A stretch of DNA of 64,000 bases from Flavobacteriaceae bacterium (GCA_002707025.1 PALG01000020.1:223750-287749); one strand, 5' to 3'; numbered from the stretch's first letter, positions 25,900 through 35,515 are shown. Numbers and translations are program-made. Notes: generated from the letters alone by a model not told the origin.

Positions 25900-27986
25900 T
25901 GAATTTGATATCTAAGTCTAAAAAGAATCACCACGCCTATTTCAATAGGGATATAAGTTGGCTTCAGTTTAATGCACGGGTATTGCAGGAGGCAGAAGAC
26001 CCTACCGTTCCATTATTGGAACGACTTCGTTTTTTAGGGATTTTTTCAAATAATCTGGATGAATTCTTTAAAGTACGCTACGCGACCATAAAACGGATTG
26101 TGGAAGCTGGTAAAGAAGGCAAAAGTGAATTGGGCGGTGTGGCTGCAAGTGATTTAATGGAAAAAATCACACAAACAGTGATTGACCATCAGCAACAAAG
26201 TATGAACATCTTGCGGGATATTGAATCCCAATTGGAAAAAGAGGATATTTATATTATCAATGAAACTGAAATAACACCAGATCAAAGCAAGTTTATTTCA
26301 GAATATTTTATTCGAGTGGTAAGTCCGGCCTTGGTAACAATCATGCTCACAGAGGTGGATGAGTTTCCCTCCCTGAAGGATAGTGTGGCTTATTTAGCTG
26401 TGCGAATGGTGATGCAGGAAAAAGATGAAACATTTCAATCCAAGATTAATTACGCCCTTATTGAAATACCACGCTATGTAGACCGTTTTGTCGAACTTCC
26501 AGAAAAGGAAGGAAAGAAATATATTATTATTCTAGATGACCTAATACGTCATTGTTTGGGGAATATTTTCAGCATTTTTTACTATGAGAGTATTTCGGCG
26601 CACATGATCAAAATTACCCGGGATGCCGAATTGGACTTAGATAGTGATTTAAGCCGAAGTTTTTTGGAGAAAATTTCCAAGAGTGTTGCAAAACGAAGTA
26701 GTGGTGACCCCGTTCGTTTTGTATATGATAAAACCATAGACAAAGACACCCTGGATTTTTTACTCGATAAAATGGGTATTGACAGCACCGATAGTATTAT
26801 TCCCGGAGGACGCTACCATAACCGAAGGGATTATATGAAGTTTCCTAGCTTGGGACGAAAAGACCTGCTGTACGAAATAAAGCCTGCCCTGCCCATTAAA
26901 GGACTGAGCTTGCAAGGGAGCTTGCTGAATGAAATAGCGAAAAAGGATTATTTGTTGTATGCCCCGTATCAAACTTTTAGTTACGTGGTCAAGTTTCTAC
27001 GAGAGGCGGCGCTAGACCCCAAAGTACAATCCATTAAAATTACCATTTACCGCTTAGCCCAAGTATCCCACATTGCCAGTTCGTTGATCAATGCAGTAAA
27101 AAATGGAAAGGATGTCACCGTGCAAATTGAACTAAGGGCACGTTTTGACGAAGCTGCCAATATTGAATATGCAGAACAGATGCAAGAAGAAGGGGTGCAT
27201 CTTATTTTTGGGATCAAAGGCTTAAAAGTGCATAGTAAGGCATGTGTAATTGAACGATTGGAGCATGGAAAGTTAAAACGCTATTCTTTTATAAGTACCG
27301 GAAATTTTAATGAATCGACCGCTAAAATCTATACCGATTACACGCTTTTTACCGCAAACGAGAAAATAGGGAAGGAAATTAATAAAGTGTTCAATTTTTT
27401 TGAAGTTAATTATAAAGTAAAAAAATACCGACATCTTATCGTTTCTCCTCATTATACCCGAAATGCTTTTTACGCACTCATTGATAAAGAAATCGAGAAC
27501 CATAAAAAAGGATTGCCTTGCGGAATGAAAATGAAATTGAACAGCCTTTCCGATTTTAAAATGATCGATAAACTATACCAAGCTAGTCAGGCAGGAGTAA
27601 AAATTCAACTTATTGTTAGGGGTATTTGCTGTCTTATTCCTGGTGTGAAGGGCATGAGTGAGAATATCGAAATTATTAGCATTGTCGATAAATACTTGGA
27701 GCATCCCCGACTTTATATTTTTGAAAATGGGGGAAGCCCGAAATACTACATTTCTTCAGCCGATTTTATGAGTCGAAACTTGGATAGTCGTGTAGAAATA
27801 TCTTGTCCTATTTACGATGTAGATATTCAAGAAGAATTGTTGGATACCTTCGAAATTTGCTGGAACGATAATGTGAAAGCACGCATGATATCTGAAGAAC
27901 AGGACAACGAGTATGTAAAAAACAAGAAAGAAAAAGTACGTTCCCAGTTTGCTACGTACGATTATTACCAAAAAAAAGTACAATAG
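25899..27986 (+). CDS. ppk1: Polyphosphate kinase 1
   Basis: PPK1 makes polyphosphate from ATP reversibly at the inner membrane side. The 695-residue protein has the N domain, head domain and two phospholipase-D-like C domains. The autophosphorylated His is in LKVHSKACVIE (near residue 444), with a second conserved His in DKYLEHPRLYIF. The opening FNRDISWLQFNARVLQEA is a family hallmark. It is coupled to the SixA gene by TAATG overlap, and ppx begins directly after its stop. Confidence 0.96.
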   Translation: MNLISKSKKNHHAYFNRDISWLQFNARVLQEAEDPTVPLLERLRFLGIFSNNLDEFFKVRYATIKRIVEAGKEGKSELGGVAASDLMEKITQTVIDHQQQSMNILRDIESQLEKEDIYIINETEITPDQSKFISEYFIRVVSPALVTIMLTEVDEFPSLKDSVAYLAVRMVMQEKDETFQSKINYALIEIPRYVDRFVELPEKEGKKYIIILDDLIRHCLGNIFSIFYYESISAHMIKITRDAELDLDSDLSRSFLEKISKSVAKRSSGDPVRFVYDKTIDKDTLDFLLDKMGIDSTDSIIPGGRYHNRRDYMKFPSLGRKDLLYEIKPALPIKGLSLQGSLLNEIAKKDYLLYAPYQTFSYVVKFLREAALDPKVQSIKITIYRLAQVSHIASSLINAVKNGKDVTVQIELRARFDEAANIEYAEQMQEEGVHLIFGIKGLKVHSKACVIERLEHGKLKRYSFISTGNFNESTAKIYTDYTLFTANEKIGKEINKVFNFFEVNYKVKKYRHLIVSPHYTRNAFYALIDKEIENHKKGLPCGMKMKLNSLSDFKMIDKLYQASQAGVKIQLIVRGICCLIPGVKGMSENIEIISIVDKYLEHPRLYIFENGGSPKYYISSADFMSRNLDSRVEISCPIYDVDIQEELLDTFEICWNDNVKARMISEEQDNEYVKNKKEKVRSQFATYDYYQKKVQ

Positions 27987-27987
27987 T

Positions 27988-28890
27988 TTGTTGAATATTG
28001 AAAAATACGCTGCCATTGATATTGGCTCCAATGCCATTAGATTGCTAATCGCTACCGTGACTGAAATGGGTGAGAAACCGCCTCATTTCAAAAAAACCTC
28101 CTTGGTGAGGGTTCCCATCCGGTTAGGAGCTGATGTTTTTTTGGAAGGAAAAATTTCTGAACGAAATATCGGTCGTATGCTTGATGCCATGCAGGCTTTT
28201 CAATTATTGATGAAGACCCATGGTATTTCCAGTTATAGGGCCTGTGCGACTTCTGCCATGCGGGAAGCCAACAATGGGGAAGCGGTGGCTAAGGTGATTT
28301 TTGATGCCACGGGAATTGATATTGAAATCATCGATGGGGAAATTGAGGCAAGCCTTATTGCTTCCACCGATTTACGGAATTTAATAGATTCCGAAAAAAC
28401 CTTCCTTTACGTAGATGTGGGTGGGGGAAGCACCGAATTTACCGTGTTCGCGGAAGGAAGAACCGTTACTTCAAAATCGTTTAAATTAGGGACTGTCCGA
28501 GTGTTAAACGATATGGTGCGAGAGACTATTTGGGAAGAAGTGAAGTCCTGGATTCAGAAAAACACCAAAAAGTATGAAAAGGTTAGTTTAATTGGATCGG
28601 GAGGGAATATTAACAGCATTTATAAAGCCAGCGGAAAAAAAATAGGAAAACCCTTAAGCTACTTTTTCTTGGCCGATTACTTTGAAAAATTAAAATCTTA
28701 CACCTATCACGAGCGTATTTACGAGCTTGAAATGAACGCCGATAGAGCAGATGTCATAATTCCAGCTACCAAAATCTATCTTTCTGCCATGAAATGGAGT
28801 AAAGCAAAAAACATTTATGTCCCTAAAATTGGGCTGGCAGATGGGATTATCAAGGATCTTTATAGTCAAAAGTTAAAATATAAAACTTAA
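27988..28890 (+). CDS. ppx: Exopolyphosphatase (Ppx/GppA family)
   Basis: The enzyme releases phosphate from polyphosphate ends or hydrolyses pppGpp; it has the ASKHA fold. The 300-residue protein carries the N-terminal phosphate motif AAIDIGSNAIRLLIA at about residues 8-22 and the second motif YVDVGGGSTEFTVF. The start is TTG at 27988: the first in-frame ATG comes after the phosphate motif. A longer frame from TTG 27949 would overlap ppk1 by 38 bases. This places ppx two bases after the ppk1 TAG. The C-terminal HD domain of long Ppx proteins is absent, as in short Ppx. Confidence 0.9.
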   Translation: MLNIEKYAAIDIGSNAIRLLIATVTEMGEKPPHFKKTSLVRVPIRLGADVFLEGKISERNIGRMLDAMQAFQLLMKTHGISSYRACATSAMREANNGEAVAKVIFDATGIDIEIIDGEIEASLIASTDLRNLIDSEKTFLYVDVGGGSTEFTVFAEGRTVTSKSFKLGTVRVLNDMVRETIWEEVKSWIQKNTKKYEKVSLIGSGGNINSIYKASGKKIGKPLSYFFLADYFEKLKSYTYHERIYELEMNADRADVIIPATKIYLSAMKWSKAKNIYVPKIGLADGIIKDLYSQKLKYKT

Positions 28891-28982
28891 CCATCTTATT
28901 GTAGTTCATTGGCGTTTTTTTTGTTTAACTTTATAATAGTTCAAATTGAACATTTATAAATACTAAAAAAACCACCATACTA

Positions 28983-30197
28983 ATGATAGCTCCTGGCTTT
29001 CCACAAAATGAAGCTACTCGGCTCAAGGCTTTACGTAGCTTAAACATTCTAGATACCGATTCTGAAGCAGAATACGATAGTATCACCCAATTGGCCGCTT
29101 ATATTTCTGGAGCTAAAGTTTCCTTAGTTTCATTAATCGACGAAGAGCGACAATGGTTTAAATCGAAAATTGGCACCGAACTATGCGGAACTTCCCGGGA
29201 ACATTCTTTCTGTGGTCATGCTATTTTGCAACCTAATGAGTTTCTTATAGTGCCCGATGCTACCAAAGATGTCCGTTTTCAAGAGAATCCTCTTACAACC
29301 AACGAGAACCCAGTTATCTTTTATGCAGGCTTTCCTTTGGTAGATAATGAAGGGCATGCTTTGGGGACCTTATGTGTTTTGGATAATCAACCTTCCGAAC
29401 TTAATGAGAATCAAGTAGACGGACTTAAATTATTGGCAAAACAAGTTGAAAAACTACTGGAATTGAGGAAGAGAAACATTCAGTTGCGGGAAACACGGAA
29501 TAAGTTGGAGAAACACAACAACTTATTAAAGAATTTTGCAGGAGTAGTCTCGCACGATATGAAAATGCCGTTGGCCAATTTAATTTTAACCAGTGATATC
29601 CTTCGGAAAGAATACGAATCTAAATTTGATCAAAAAGGGGTAGACTATCTTAGTTACCTTAAAAAAACATCCCTATCCTTAAGCGACTATATTGGGAATA
29701 TCCTAGATCATTATGAATCTACTGCTTTTGAAAAAGATGACTCTGGCTGGTTTGAGTTAAATGCCTTTTTGGAAGATATTGTGGATATGTTGGATATTCA
29801 ATACGATTGCGAAGTGCACTTGCCAGAGGAAAATCACAATATTTTTTGTAACGACACTGCGCTAAAGCAAATTTTCATCAATTTGATTACTAATAGCCTC
29901 AAGTATAACGATAAAGATCAAATGATCATTCAATTGGGGTTTGAAGAACTTGAAAACCATTATAAATTCAGTATTGAAGATAATGGTATGGGTATTGAAG
30001 CTGAAAAAATTGCGACAATATTCGACTTGTTTGAAACTTCAGGTCAATTAGATCGGCATGGAAATAAAGGTCATGGAATTGGGCTCTCTACCGTTAAAAA
30101 ATTAGTAGAAGCACTAGGAGGTGAAATCTCAATTTCTTCTACTTATGGAAAAGGGACAAAATTCGATTTTACGATCGAAAAAATTGTATTACAATAA
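28983..30197 (+). CDS. GAF-domain sensor histidine kinase
   Basis: The 404-residue protein is cytosolic, with no membrane segment. A GAF domain covers about residues 25-165 (SREHSFCGHAILQPNEFLIV), followed by a coiled linker and the dimerisation/phosphoacceptor helix with His near residue 190 (VVSHDMKMPLANL). The catalytic ATPase domain has N box NLITNSLKYND, G1 EDNGMGIEAEK and G2 GHGIGLSTVKKLVEALGG. No receiver domain or cognate regulator is adjacent. Its 3' end overlaps the convergent nucleotidase gene by 9 bases. Confidence 0.92.
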   Translation: MIAPGFPQNEATRLKALRSLNILDTDSEAEYDSITQLAAYISGAKVSLVSLIDEERQWFKSKIGTELCGTSREHSFCGHAILQPNEFLIVPDATKDVRFQENPLTTNENPVIFYAGFPLVDNEGHALGTLCVLDNQPSELNENQVDGLKLLAKQVEKLLELRKRNIQLRETRNKLEKHNNLLKNFAGVVSHDMKMPLANLILTSDILRKEYESKFDQKGVDYLSYLKKTSLSLSDYIGNILDHYESTAFEKDDSGWFELNAFLEDIVDMLDIQYDCEVHLPEENHNIFCNDTALKQIFINLITNSLKYNDKDQMIIQLGFEELENHYKFSIEDNGMGIEAEKIATIFDLFETSGQLDRHGNKGHGIGLSTVKKLVEALGGEISISSTYGKGTKFDFTIEKIVLQ

Positions 30198-30713
30198 AAG
30201 CCTTTTTATTTCCTCCCAGTTGTTAACGCGTTCGTGGGAGTGCTCATGAGTTGAACTGTTATGGGGTTGCGTAAACAATAAAGTACGGCCTTCAAAATAA
30301 TCTAGGTTTTTAAAATGATCATCGATCATGATAGCTCCTTGCACCACTGTTTTATAACCACATAATACTATTTGTTTCCATGAAATAAAGGGAAAGTGCT
30401 CTTCCAGCCAATAATATTTTTCCTGAAGACTGTTGGGAAACTCCATAGCTGCAGAAACAATAAAGACATCATACTTTTTATGAAGTTGTTTCAATGTTTC
30501 TTGAGCTCCAGAGATAATAGGGGCCGTTCTAAAAAAGTCTTTTTGTCTTACGTGTTTTTCACCATTGGGAAAGGCCTTAACTTCATCTACCCCATTCAAA
30601 TCTTCCAGTAGAATAGTATTTCCTAATTCTCTCTTTTCAAAATTGATAAATTGCTGGTACACATCGGCTAGGACTCCATCCATATCTACTATAAGTCTCT
30701 TTCTTGGCTCCAT
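30189..30713 (-). CDS. 5'(3')-deoxyribonucleotidase-like HAD phosphatase
   Basis: The 174-residue protein belongs to the NT5C family of the HAD superfamily. The nucleophile motif is DMDGVLADV (Asp10 and Asp12), the later acidic motif is MIDDHFKN, and the middle has the family tract FFRTAPIISGAQETL. It would dephosphorylate deoxyribonucleotides to balance pools. ATG 30713 follows the SGNH gene's stop (30715) by one base, so it is the last gene of the minus-strand acyltransferase operon. A longer frame from 30782 would overlap that gene by 68 bases and add a non-homologous extension. Confidence 0.85.
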   Translation of the reverse strand: MEPRKRLIVDMDGVLADVYQQFINFEKRELGNTILLEDLNGVDEVKAFPNGEKHVRQKDFFRTAPIISGAQETLKQLHKKYDVFIVSAAMEFPNSLQEKYYWLEEHFPFISWKQIVLCGYKTVVQGAIMIDDHFKNLDYFEGRTLLFTQPHNSSTHEHSHERVNNWEEIKRLLL

Positions 30714-30714
30714 T

Positions 30715-31587
30715 TTAGTCGTTTTTTTTAGGAAAATAAGTTTGGGAAAAAATATGCGTAAATTCTGTGGCTCCCTTATCATTTAAATGTGTCACATTTT
30801 CATACATTTTCAATGTTTTGATATCTTCTGAAAAATCGGTATAATTTTTCAAATACCCATGATAAAATGAGAAATCAAAATCCGAATCGTAGATAGGGGC
30901 GGTAAAAAAATACACTTTAATTGAATTCTTTTTTGCTATTTCTACAATATCCAGTAAATGTTGGTTCGGTGAAGGATCCAGATTGGCTGTAGCCTTGCTT
31001 GCTTCCGTCATTTCACCATAAATGGGTTCATAGCCTTGGAATTGCATTACGTCCCTTTCTTTATGGGCAATGGTAAGAAACAAGTTGCGGGTGCCAATAT
31101 TTGGACTGAATTCCACAAAGCGATAATAGGGCAATAAGTGTCTGAAAAAATATTTTTTTCCGTAAGGTTTAAATTCTGAATAAATGGCATCTTCGGTAAT
31201 ATAGGGCATCCAGGCAACACTTCCTACTTTGTCTGGGGTTTCGGAAGTCCTATAATCGGTTTGAACAAAAAGATACTGGGGCGTTCCCTTTTTCAAATAT
31301 TCCAACAGCATTAATTTAATTTCCAAAGGGCCACTGGCGTTGAGCCCCAAGTTAATACCTGAGAGCCCCGTAAGGCTATCGATAAGCTCTGGTTGAAGCA
31401 CATTTTTTGCTCTAGAAGAGCCTAAAATAACATAGTCATGGTTTAGGGTATCTTGCGACTTTATCCATTTTACACGATCTCTTATTGCCCCTTCATAACT
31501 GTAATAGGTATATACTTGATCTAGCACCAATGAAGCCAATAAAGTGGTAAGGGCTAGAAAACTAAAATATACCAATGTTTTTTTCAT
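30715..31587 (-). CDS. Membrane-anchored SGNH-like protein, partner of the MBOAT acyltransferase
   Basis: The 290-residue protein has an N-terminal signal anchor (LVYFSFLALTTLLASLVLDQ) and an extracytoplasmic domain. DYVILGSSRAKNVL resembles block I of SGNH hydrolases (GxS), and VTHLNDKGATEFT resembles block V with the catalytic Asp/His area. DltD, AlgX and AlgJ are SGNH-type proteins that work with MBOAT acyltransferases; this gene follows one by two bases. O-acetylation of an envelope polysaccharide is the likely role; the substrate is unknown. Confidence 0.7.
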   Translation of the reverse strand: MKKTLVYFSFLALTTLLASLVLDQVYTYYSYEGAIRDRVKWIKSQDTLNHDYVILGSSRAKNVLQPELIDSLTGLSGINLGLNASGPLEIKLMLLEYLKKGTPQYLFVQTDYRTSETPDKVGSVAWMPYITEDAIYSEFKPYGKKYFFRHLLPYYRFVEFSPNIGTRNLFLTIAHKERDVMQFQGYEPIYGEMTEASKATANLDPSPNQHLLDIVEIAKKNSIKVYFFTAPIYDSDFDFSFYHGYLKNYTDFSEDIKTLKMYENVTHLNDKGATEFTHIFSQTYFPKKND

Positions 31588-31589
31588 AC

Positions 31590-33023
31590 TTAAAATTGAA
31601 AATAGATAAACTCAGTGATTTCTGAAAAACTTCCGAATAATAGAATCAGTAAAATGACGATAGGGGCTTTTACCCATAAAATCGAAGTACTGTACAGGGG
31701 AAATTCTTTTTTACGGTGCCTCCATTCGTAAAGAACAAATAAGAAAACCAAAGGAATTAGTTCTATAGCAATACGATTGATGTGTAAGCGCTCAATAGCA
31801 AAGTCGAAATGGGAAATCCCTTCAAGATAACTAAAAGCAATACTAATGGAATTTGCCCTAAAGAAAATCCAACCGAACGTAATAAGGCAAAAGGTAGAAA
31901 AAATAGCCCAAAGCTCTTTTGCAGAAGGATATTTTTTGTTTTCTGCAGCAATATCAAGATATTTTCTATTTCGATTGAAAATAAAAAGGGGTAAAAACAA
32001 CAATCCGTTTAAGCCTCCCCAAGCAATAAATGTCCAGTTCGCCCCATGCCAAAATCCGCTTACAATAAAAACCACCATCACGTTTCTGGTTTTCCGAAGA
32101 AAGCCTCCTTCATTGCCACCTAAGGGAATATACACATAGTCCCGAAACCAAGTTGATAAGGAAATGTGCCATCTTCGCCAAAATTCGGCCACATCCCTGG
32201 AAAAATAGGGGTATTTAAAATTGGCCATTAAATCAACACCAAACAATCGGGCTGTCCCGATGGCAATATCAGAATAGCCGGAAAAATCGCAATATATTTG
32301 AAACGCAAAGTAAATAGCACCCAACATCAATGTGCCACTGGTGTATGTTTCGTGATAGGAAAAGATATCATTGACATATTGGGCGCAGTTATCGGCAATG
32401 ACTACTTTTTTGAAAAGCCCCCATAATATCTGATTAATTCCTAATACCGCCTGTTCTTTATCTAGTTTCCGTACCCGTTCAAATTGCGGTAATAAATGTT
32501 TGGCTCTTTCTATAGGTCCTGCTACTAACTGCGGAAAGAAACATACAAAGGTTGCAAATTGCACAAATGACGTAGTGGGTTCCAATTTACCTCGATATAC
32601 ATCTATGGTGTAACTAAGGGTTTGAAAGGTGTAAAAACTAATACCTACTGGAAGAATAATGGAAAGTGGCACAACTTCTAGATCTTTTCCCAAAAGCGTA
32701 AAGGCTTTAATGAAATTGTCTATAAAAAAATTATAGTATTTGAAAAACCCCAACAGCCCAATATTTGTAAAAATACTTACAAGGAGTAATATTTTTTTAG
32801 AGCGTTTTTGTGTTTGCTTTTTTATCGCTAGTGCCACCAAGTAGTCTACTATGGTACTAAAAAGAATGAGTGACAAAAAACGCCAATCCCACCAACCATA
32901 GAACACATAACTGGAGATTAAAATAATACTGTTTTGAAGACTTCTTCTGTTTTTGGCAAGTCCCCAATACAGGAGAAAAACTATAGGAAGAAAAAGAGCA
33001 AAATCAATAGAGTTAAAAAGCAT
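31590..33023 (-). CDS. MBOAT family O-acyltransferase (AlgI/DltB-like)
   Basis: The 477-residue protein has about ten to twelve transmembrane helices typical of membrane-bound O-acyltransferases. The catalytic His is in SGFWHGANWTFIAWG (about residue 325). Other family tracts are FPQLVAGPIERAKHLLPQF and GYSDIAIGTARLFGVDL. It transfers acyl groups, usually acetyl, across the membrane to a polysaccharide, with the downstream SGNH-like protein as the probable second subunit. The start at 33023 (MLFNSIDFALFLPIVFLLYW) is the standard one for this family. Confidence 0.9.
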   Translation of the reverse strand: MLFNSIDFALFLPIVFLLYWGLAKNRRSLQNSIILISSYVFYGWWDWRFLSLILFSTIVDYLVALAIKKQTQKRSKKILLLVSIFTNIGLLGFFKYYNFFIDNFIKAFTLLGKDLEVVPLSIILPVGISFYTFQTLSYTIDVYRGKLEPTTSFVQFATFVCFFPQLVAGPIERAKHLLPQFERVRKLDKEQAVLGINQILWGLFKKVVIADNCAQYVNDIFSYHETYTSGTLMLGAIYFAFQIYCDFSGYSDIAIGTARLFGVDLMANFKYPYFSRDVAEFWRRWHISLSTWFRDYVYIPLGGNEGGFLRKTRNVMVVFIVSGFWHGANWTFIAWGGLNGLLFLPLFIFNRNRKYLDIAAENKKYPSAKELWAIFSTFCLITFGWIFFRANSISIAFSYLEGISHFDFAIERLHINRIAIELIPLVFLFVLYEWRHRKKEFPLYSTSILWVKAPIVILLILLFGSFSEITEFIYFQF

Positions 33024-33040
33024 ACCAGCTTAGTATATCG

Positions 33041-33649
33041 TTATCCGTGTACGGTTTCTTCCCTTCCTAAATCTTTCATAATTTGAGCTTCAAAAACCAA
33101 AAGATCCTCCCATTTTTTGTCAACTTCTTTGCGATCTCCATATTTTCTTGCGAACGAGAGAAACATTGTGTAATGGTTGGCTTCACTAATCATGAGTTTC
33201 CGGTAAAAGTCGGCCAATTTTTTATCGGTAAGTTCTTCACTTAACAAACGAAATCGTTCACAGCTACGGGCTTCAATTAGTGCTGCATATAAAAGCCTGT
33301 GTATTAAGTTGGTTAATCGGCTGCCTCCTTTTGGAAAGAACTTCATCAACCGATTAACATACTCGTCCTTTCGCTCACGCCCTAAATGCCACCCACGCTC
33401 CAAGATCTTGTCATGGACCATTTTAAAATGGCTCATTTCCTCTTGTGCCAAAAGCGACATCTCATCTACCAATTCTTTGTATTCTGGATAACCAATAATA
33501 ATTGAAATAGCAGTAGAAGCAGCCTTTTGTTCGCAGTAGGCATGATCGGTTAAAATTTCCTGAACATTTTTCTCCACAATATTTACCCATCTAGGATCGG
33601 TAGGTAACTTAAGTCCGAGCATTTTTATTGGGTCTTTTTCCTGTTCCAT
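33041..33649 (-). CDS. miaE: tRNA 2-methylthio-N6-isopentenyladenosine hydroxylase
   Basis: MiaE hydroxylates ms2i6A37 in tRNA with a carboxylate-bridged di-iron centre. The 202-residue protein shows the di-iron ligand pattern of a four-helix bundle: EQKAAS, AQEEMSHFKMV, EARSCERFRLL and SEANHYTMFLSF. These give the repeated E and ExxH ligands. It lies 12 bases after the dnaX stop region and 17 bases before the MBOAT gene in the same minus-strand direction. Confidence 0.92.
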   Translation of the reverse strand: MEQEKDPIKMLGLKLPTDPRWVNIVEKNVQEILTDHAYCEQKAASTAISIIIGYPEYKELVDEMSLLAQEEMSHFKMVHDKILERGWHLGRERKDEYVNRLMKFFPKGGSRLTNLIHRLLYAALIEARSCERFRLLSEELTDKKLADFYRKLMISEANHYTMFLSFARKYGDRKEVDKKWEDLLVFEAQIMKDLGREETVHG

Positions 33650-33661
33650 AGTAGTCCGATT

Positions 33662-35419
33662 TTAAACATCAAGGTCAAATTCTTGTCGAAGCGTATCGAT
33701 GAGCGGATTTTTCTCTTTCAGCTTTTCAAATTTTTCCCGTGGGGTATAGGCATAACGCTTGGTTTCTGTCTCATTTACTTCGATCGAGAGGTCGATATCG
33801 TAATTGTTTAGGGAAGCTCTTAGATAGCCTAACAATTCTCCCTTTTCACGTTCCACCTCCACTTTAATTGTACTATTGGGAAACACCAAATGGATTAAGC
33901 TTCCTTCCAGTTTGGGTGTCCCCATGGTTAAATGCGATAATAAATTGAATTTTCCTTCCCGTTCAATTTTTTGGGTATATTTTTTCCAAGCTGTTAACAT
34001 GTTATCTTCGGTAAATGCTTCAGCGGGGAGATTATTTACATCAGGTTTGTTTGCGACTAGTTCTTTTTTGAGTTGCTGTTTTTTCTGAATGCTTTTCAAG
34101 GACAGTGCCGAAACCTTTTTTGCATTCCGTTCGGCAACAATCTCTGGTCGCTCCCATACTTTTTCAGCTTTGGTGGAAGCTGTTTCAGGGGTATCCTTTA
34201 TTTCTTCCGAAGAGGAAGAAGGGCTATATGCTTCTTCAGTGTGGGACTCTTTTTGTGAAGCTGGCGGTGTTTCCAAAGTCTTTTCTGAAATCGATTTTTC
34301 TGAAACTTTAAAGTGGGAGGGAGGGATTACAAAGGGTTTACGGCTGGATTTTTTTTTTTCGCCTTTAAAGGTCAAGGAAGCCAATTGCATCAAACAAAGT
34401 TCTACCAATAATCGTTGGTTTCTACTGTTTTTGTATTTTAAATCACAATCGTTTGCCAATTGAATGGCATGCACCAAAAATTCAGTACTGGTTTCTTGAG
34501 ACTGCTTTTGGTACATTTCCTTCACTTGCTCCCCAACTTCCAATAAGGAGATGGTTTCTGGGTTTTTACAAACCCATAAGTCCCTAAAATGAGAGGCAAG
34601 ACCAGAGATGAAATGATGTCCATCAAAGCCTTTGGATAGAATGTCATCATACCGTACAAGAAGTGTAGGGATTTTATTGTCCAGCAACAACTGGGTCATC
34701 TCGAAATAGTACGTATAATCTAAGACATTTAGATTTTCGGTAACGGCCTGTCTTGAAAGTTCCGTTCCGGAGAAACTTACCACTCGGTCGAAAATAGACA
34801 GTGCATCCCGCATAGCGCCATCTGCCTTTTGCGCTATTACATGTAGGGCATCATCTTCTGCATTAATATTTTCGGAAGCCGCTACCCGGGCCAATTGTTC
34901 TTTGATGTCGTTTACTGTAATTCTTTTAAAATCAAATATTTGACATCTAGAGAGTATCGTAGGAATGATTTTATGCTTTTCTGTAGTAGCCAAAATAAAT
35001 ATAGCATGCTTTGGAGGTTCTTCCAAGGTTTTGAGAAATGCATTAAATGCTGCTGAAGAAAGCATGTGCACCTCATCGATAATATAGACTTTATATTTCC
35101 CCACCTGTGGTGGAATGCGTACTTGATCGATTAAATTCCGGATATCATCTACCGAGTTATTGGACGCCGCATCCAACTCAAAAATATTAAAGGCAAAATC
35201 TTCATCTTCATGATGGCTGCCATCGTCATTTATCTTTTTGGCTAGAATCCTTGCGCAGGTGGTTTTCCCAACTCCTCTTGGTCCTGTAAATAAAAGGGCT
35301 TGGGCCAAGTGATTGTGCTCTATGGCATTTTCTAAAGTTTTGGTAATAGCCTTTTGACCTACAACATCTTCAAATGTAGCAGGACGGTATTTTCTGGCTG
35401 AGACTATAAAGTGTTCCAT
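33662..35419 (-). CDS. dnaX: DNA polymerase III subunit gamma/tau
   Basis: DnaX is the clamp-loader ATPase of the replicase. The 585-residue protein has Walker A GPRGVGKTT at residues 46-54, Walker B YIIDEVHML, sensor 1 ATTEKHKIIPTILSRCQ, and a long, charged Ser/Glu-rich linker before a tau-type C-terminal domain. The four-cysteine zinc module found after Walker A in most bacteria is absent: the stretch is KKINDDGSHHEDEDFAFNIF. ATG 35419 fits the universal FIVSARKYRPATFEDVVGQ opening. A TATATTTG box upstream makes the longer frame (to 35497) untenable. Confidence 0.95.
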   Translation of the reverse strand: MEHFIVSARKYRPATFEDVVGQKAITKTLENAIEHNHLAQALLFTGPRGVGKTTCARILAKKINDDGSHHEDEDFAFNIFELDAASNNSVDDIRNLIDQVRIPPQVGKYKVYIIDEVHMLSSAAFNAFLKTLEEPPKHAIFILATTEKHKIIPTILSRCQIFDFKRITVNDIKEQLARVAASENINAEDDALHVIAQKADGAMRDALSIFDRVVSFSGTELSRQAVTENLNVLDYTYYFEMTQLLLDNKIPTLLVRYDDILSKGFDGHHFISGLASHFRDLWVCKNPETISLLEVGEQVKEMYQKQSQETSTEFLVHAIQLANDCDLKYKNSRNQRLLVELCLMQLASLTFKGEKKKSSRKPFVIPPSHFKVSEKSISEKTLETPPASQKESHTEEAYSPSSSSEEIKDTPETASTKAEKVWERPEIVAERNAKKVSALSLKSIQKKQQLKKELVANKPDVNNLPAEAFTEDNMLTAWKKYTQKIEREGKFNLLSHLTMGTPKLEGSLIHLVFPNSTIKVEVEREKGELLGYLRASLNNYDIDLSIEVNETETKRYAYTPREKFEKLKEKNPLIDTLRQEFDLDV

Positions 35420-35429
35420 AGAAGAAACA

Positions 35430-35437
35430 CAAATATA
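35430..35437 (-). promoter_or_regulatory. -7 box TATATTTG of dnaX
   Basis: On the minus strand an exact TAnnTTTG match lies 11 bases before the dnaX ATG at 35419. It decides the start, since the alternative start at 35497 would be upstream of the promoter. Confidence 0.55.
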
Positions 35438-35503
35438 AAAAGGTGTACGTTTTTTTCTAAGAAAGGAGAAGGCTATTTTCCCTTTAGTTATTAACATTTA
35501 TAC

Positions 35504-35511
35504 TATTTTTG
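35504..35511 (+). promoter_or_regulatory. -7 box TATTTTTG of rnpB
   Basis: An exact TAnnTTTG match ends 5 bases before the first paired base of the RNase P RNA, consistent with a start of transcription near 35516. It diverges from the dnaX promoter. Confidence 0.6.
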
Positions 35512-35515
35512 CACC

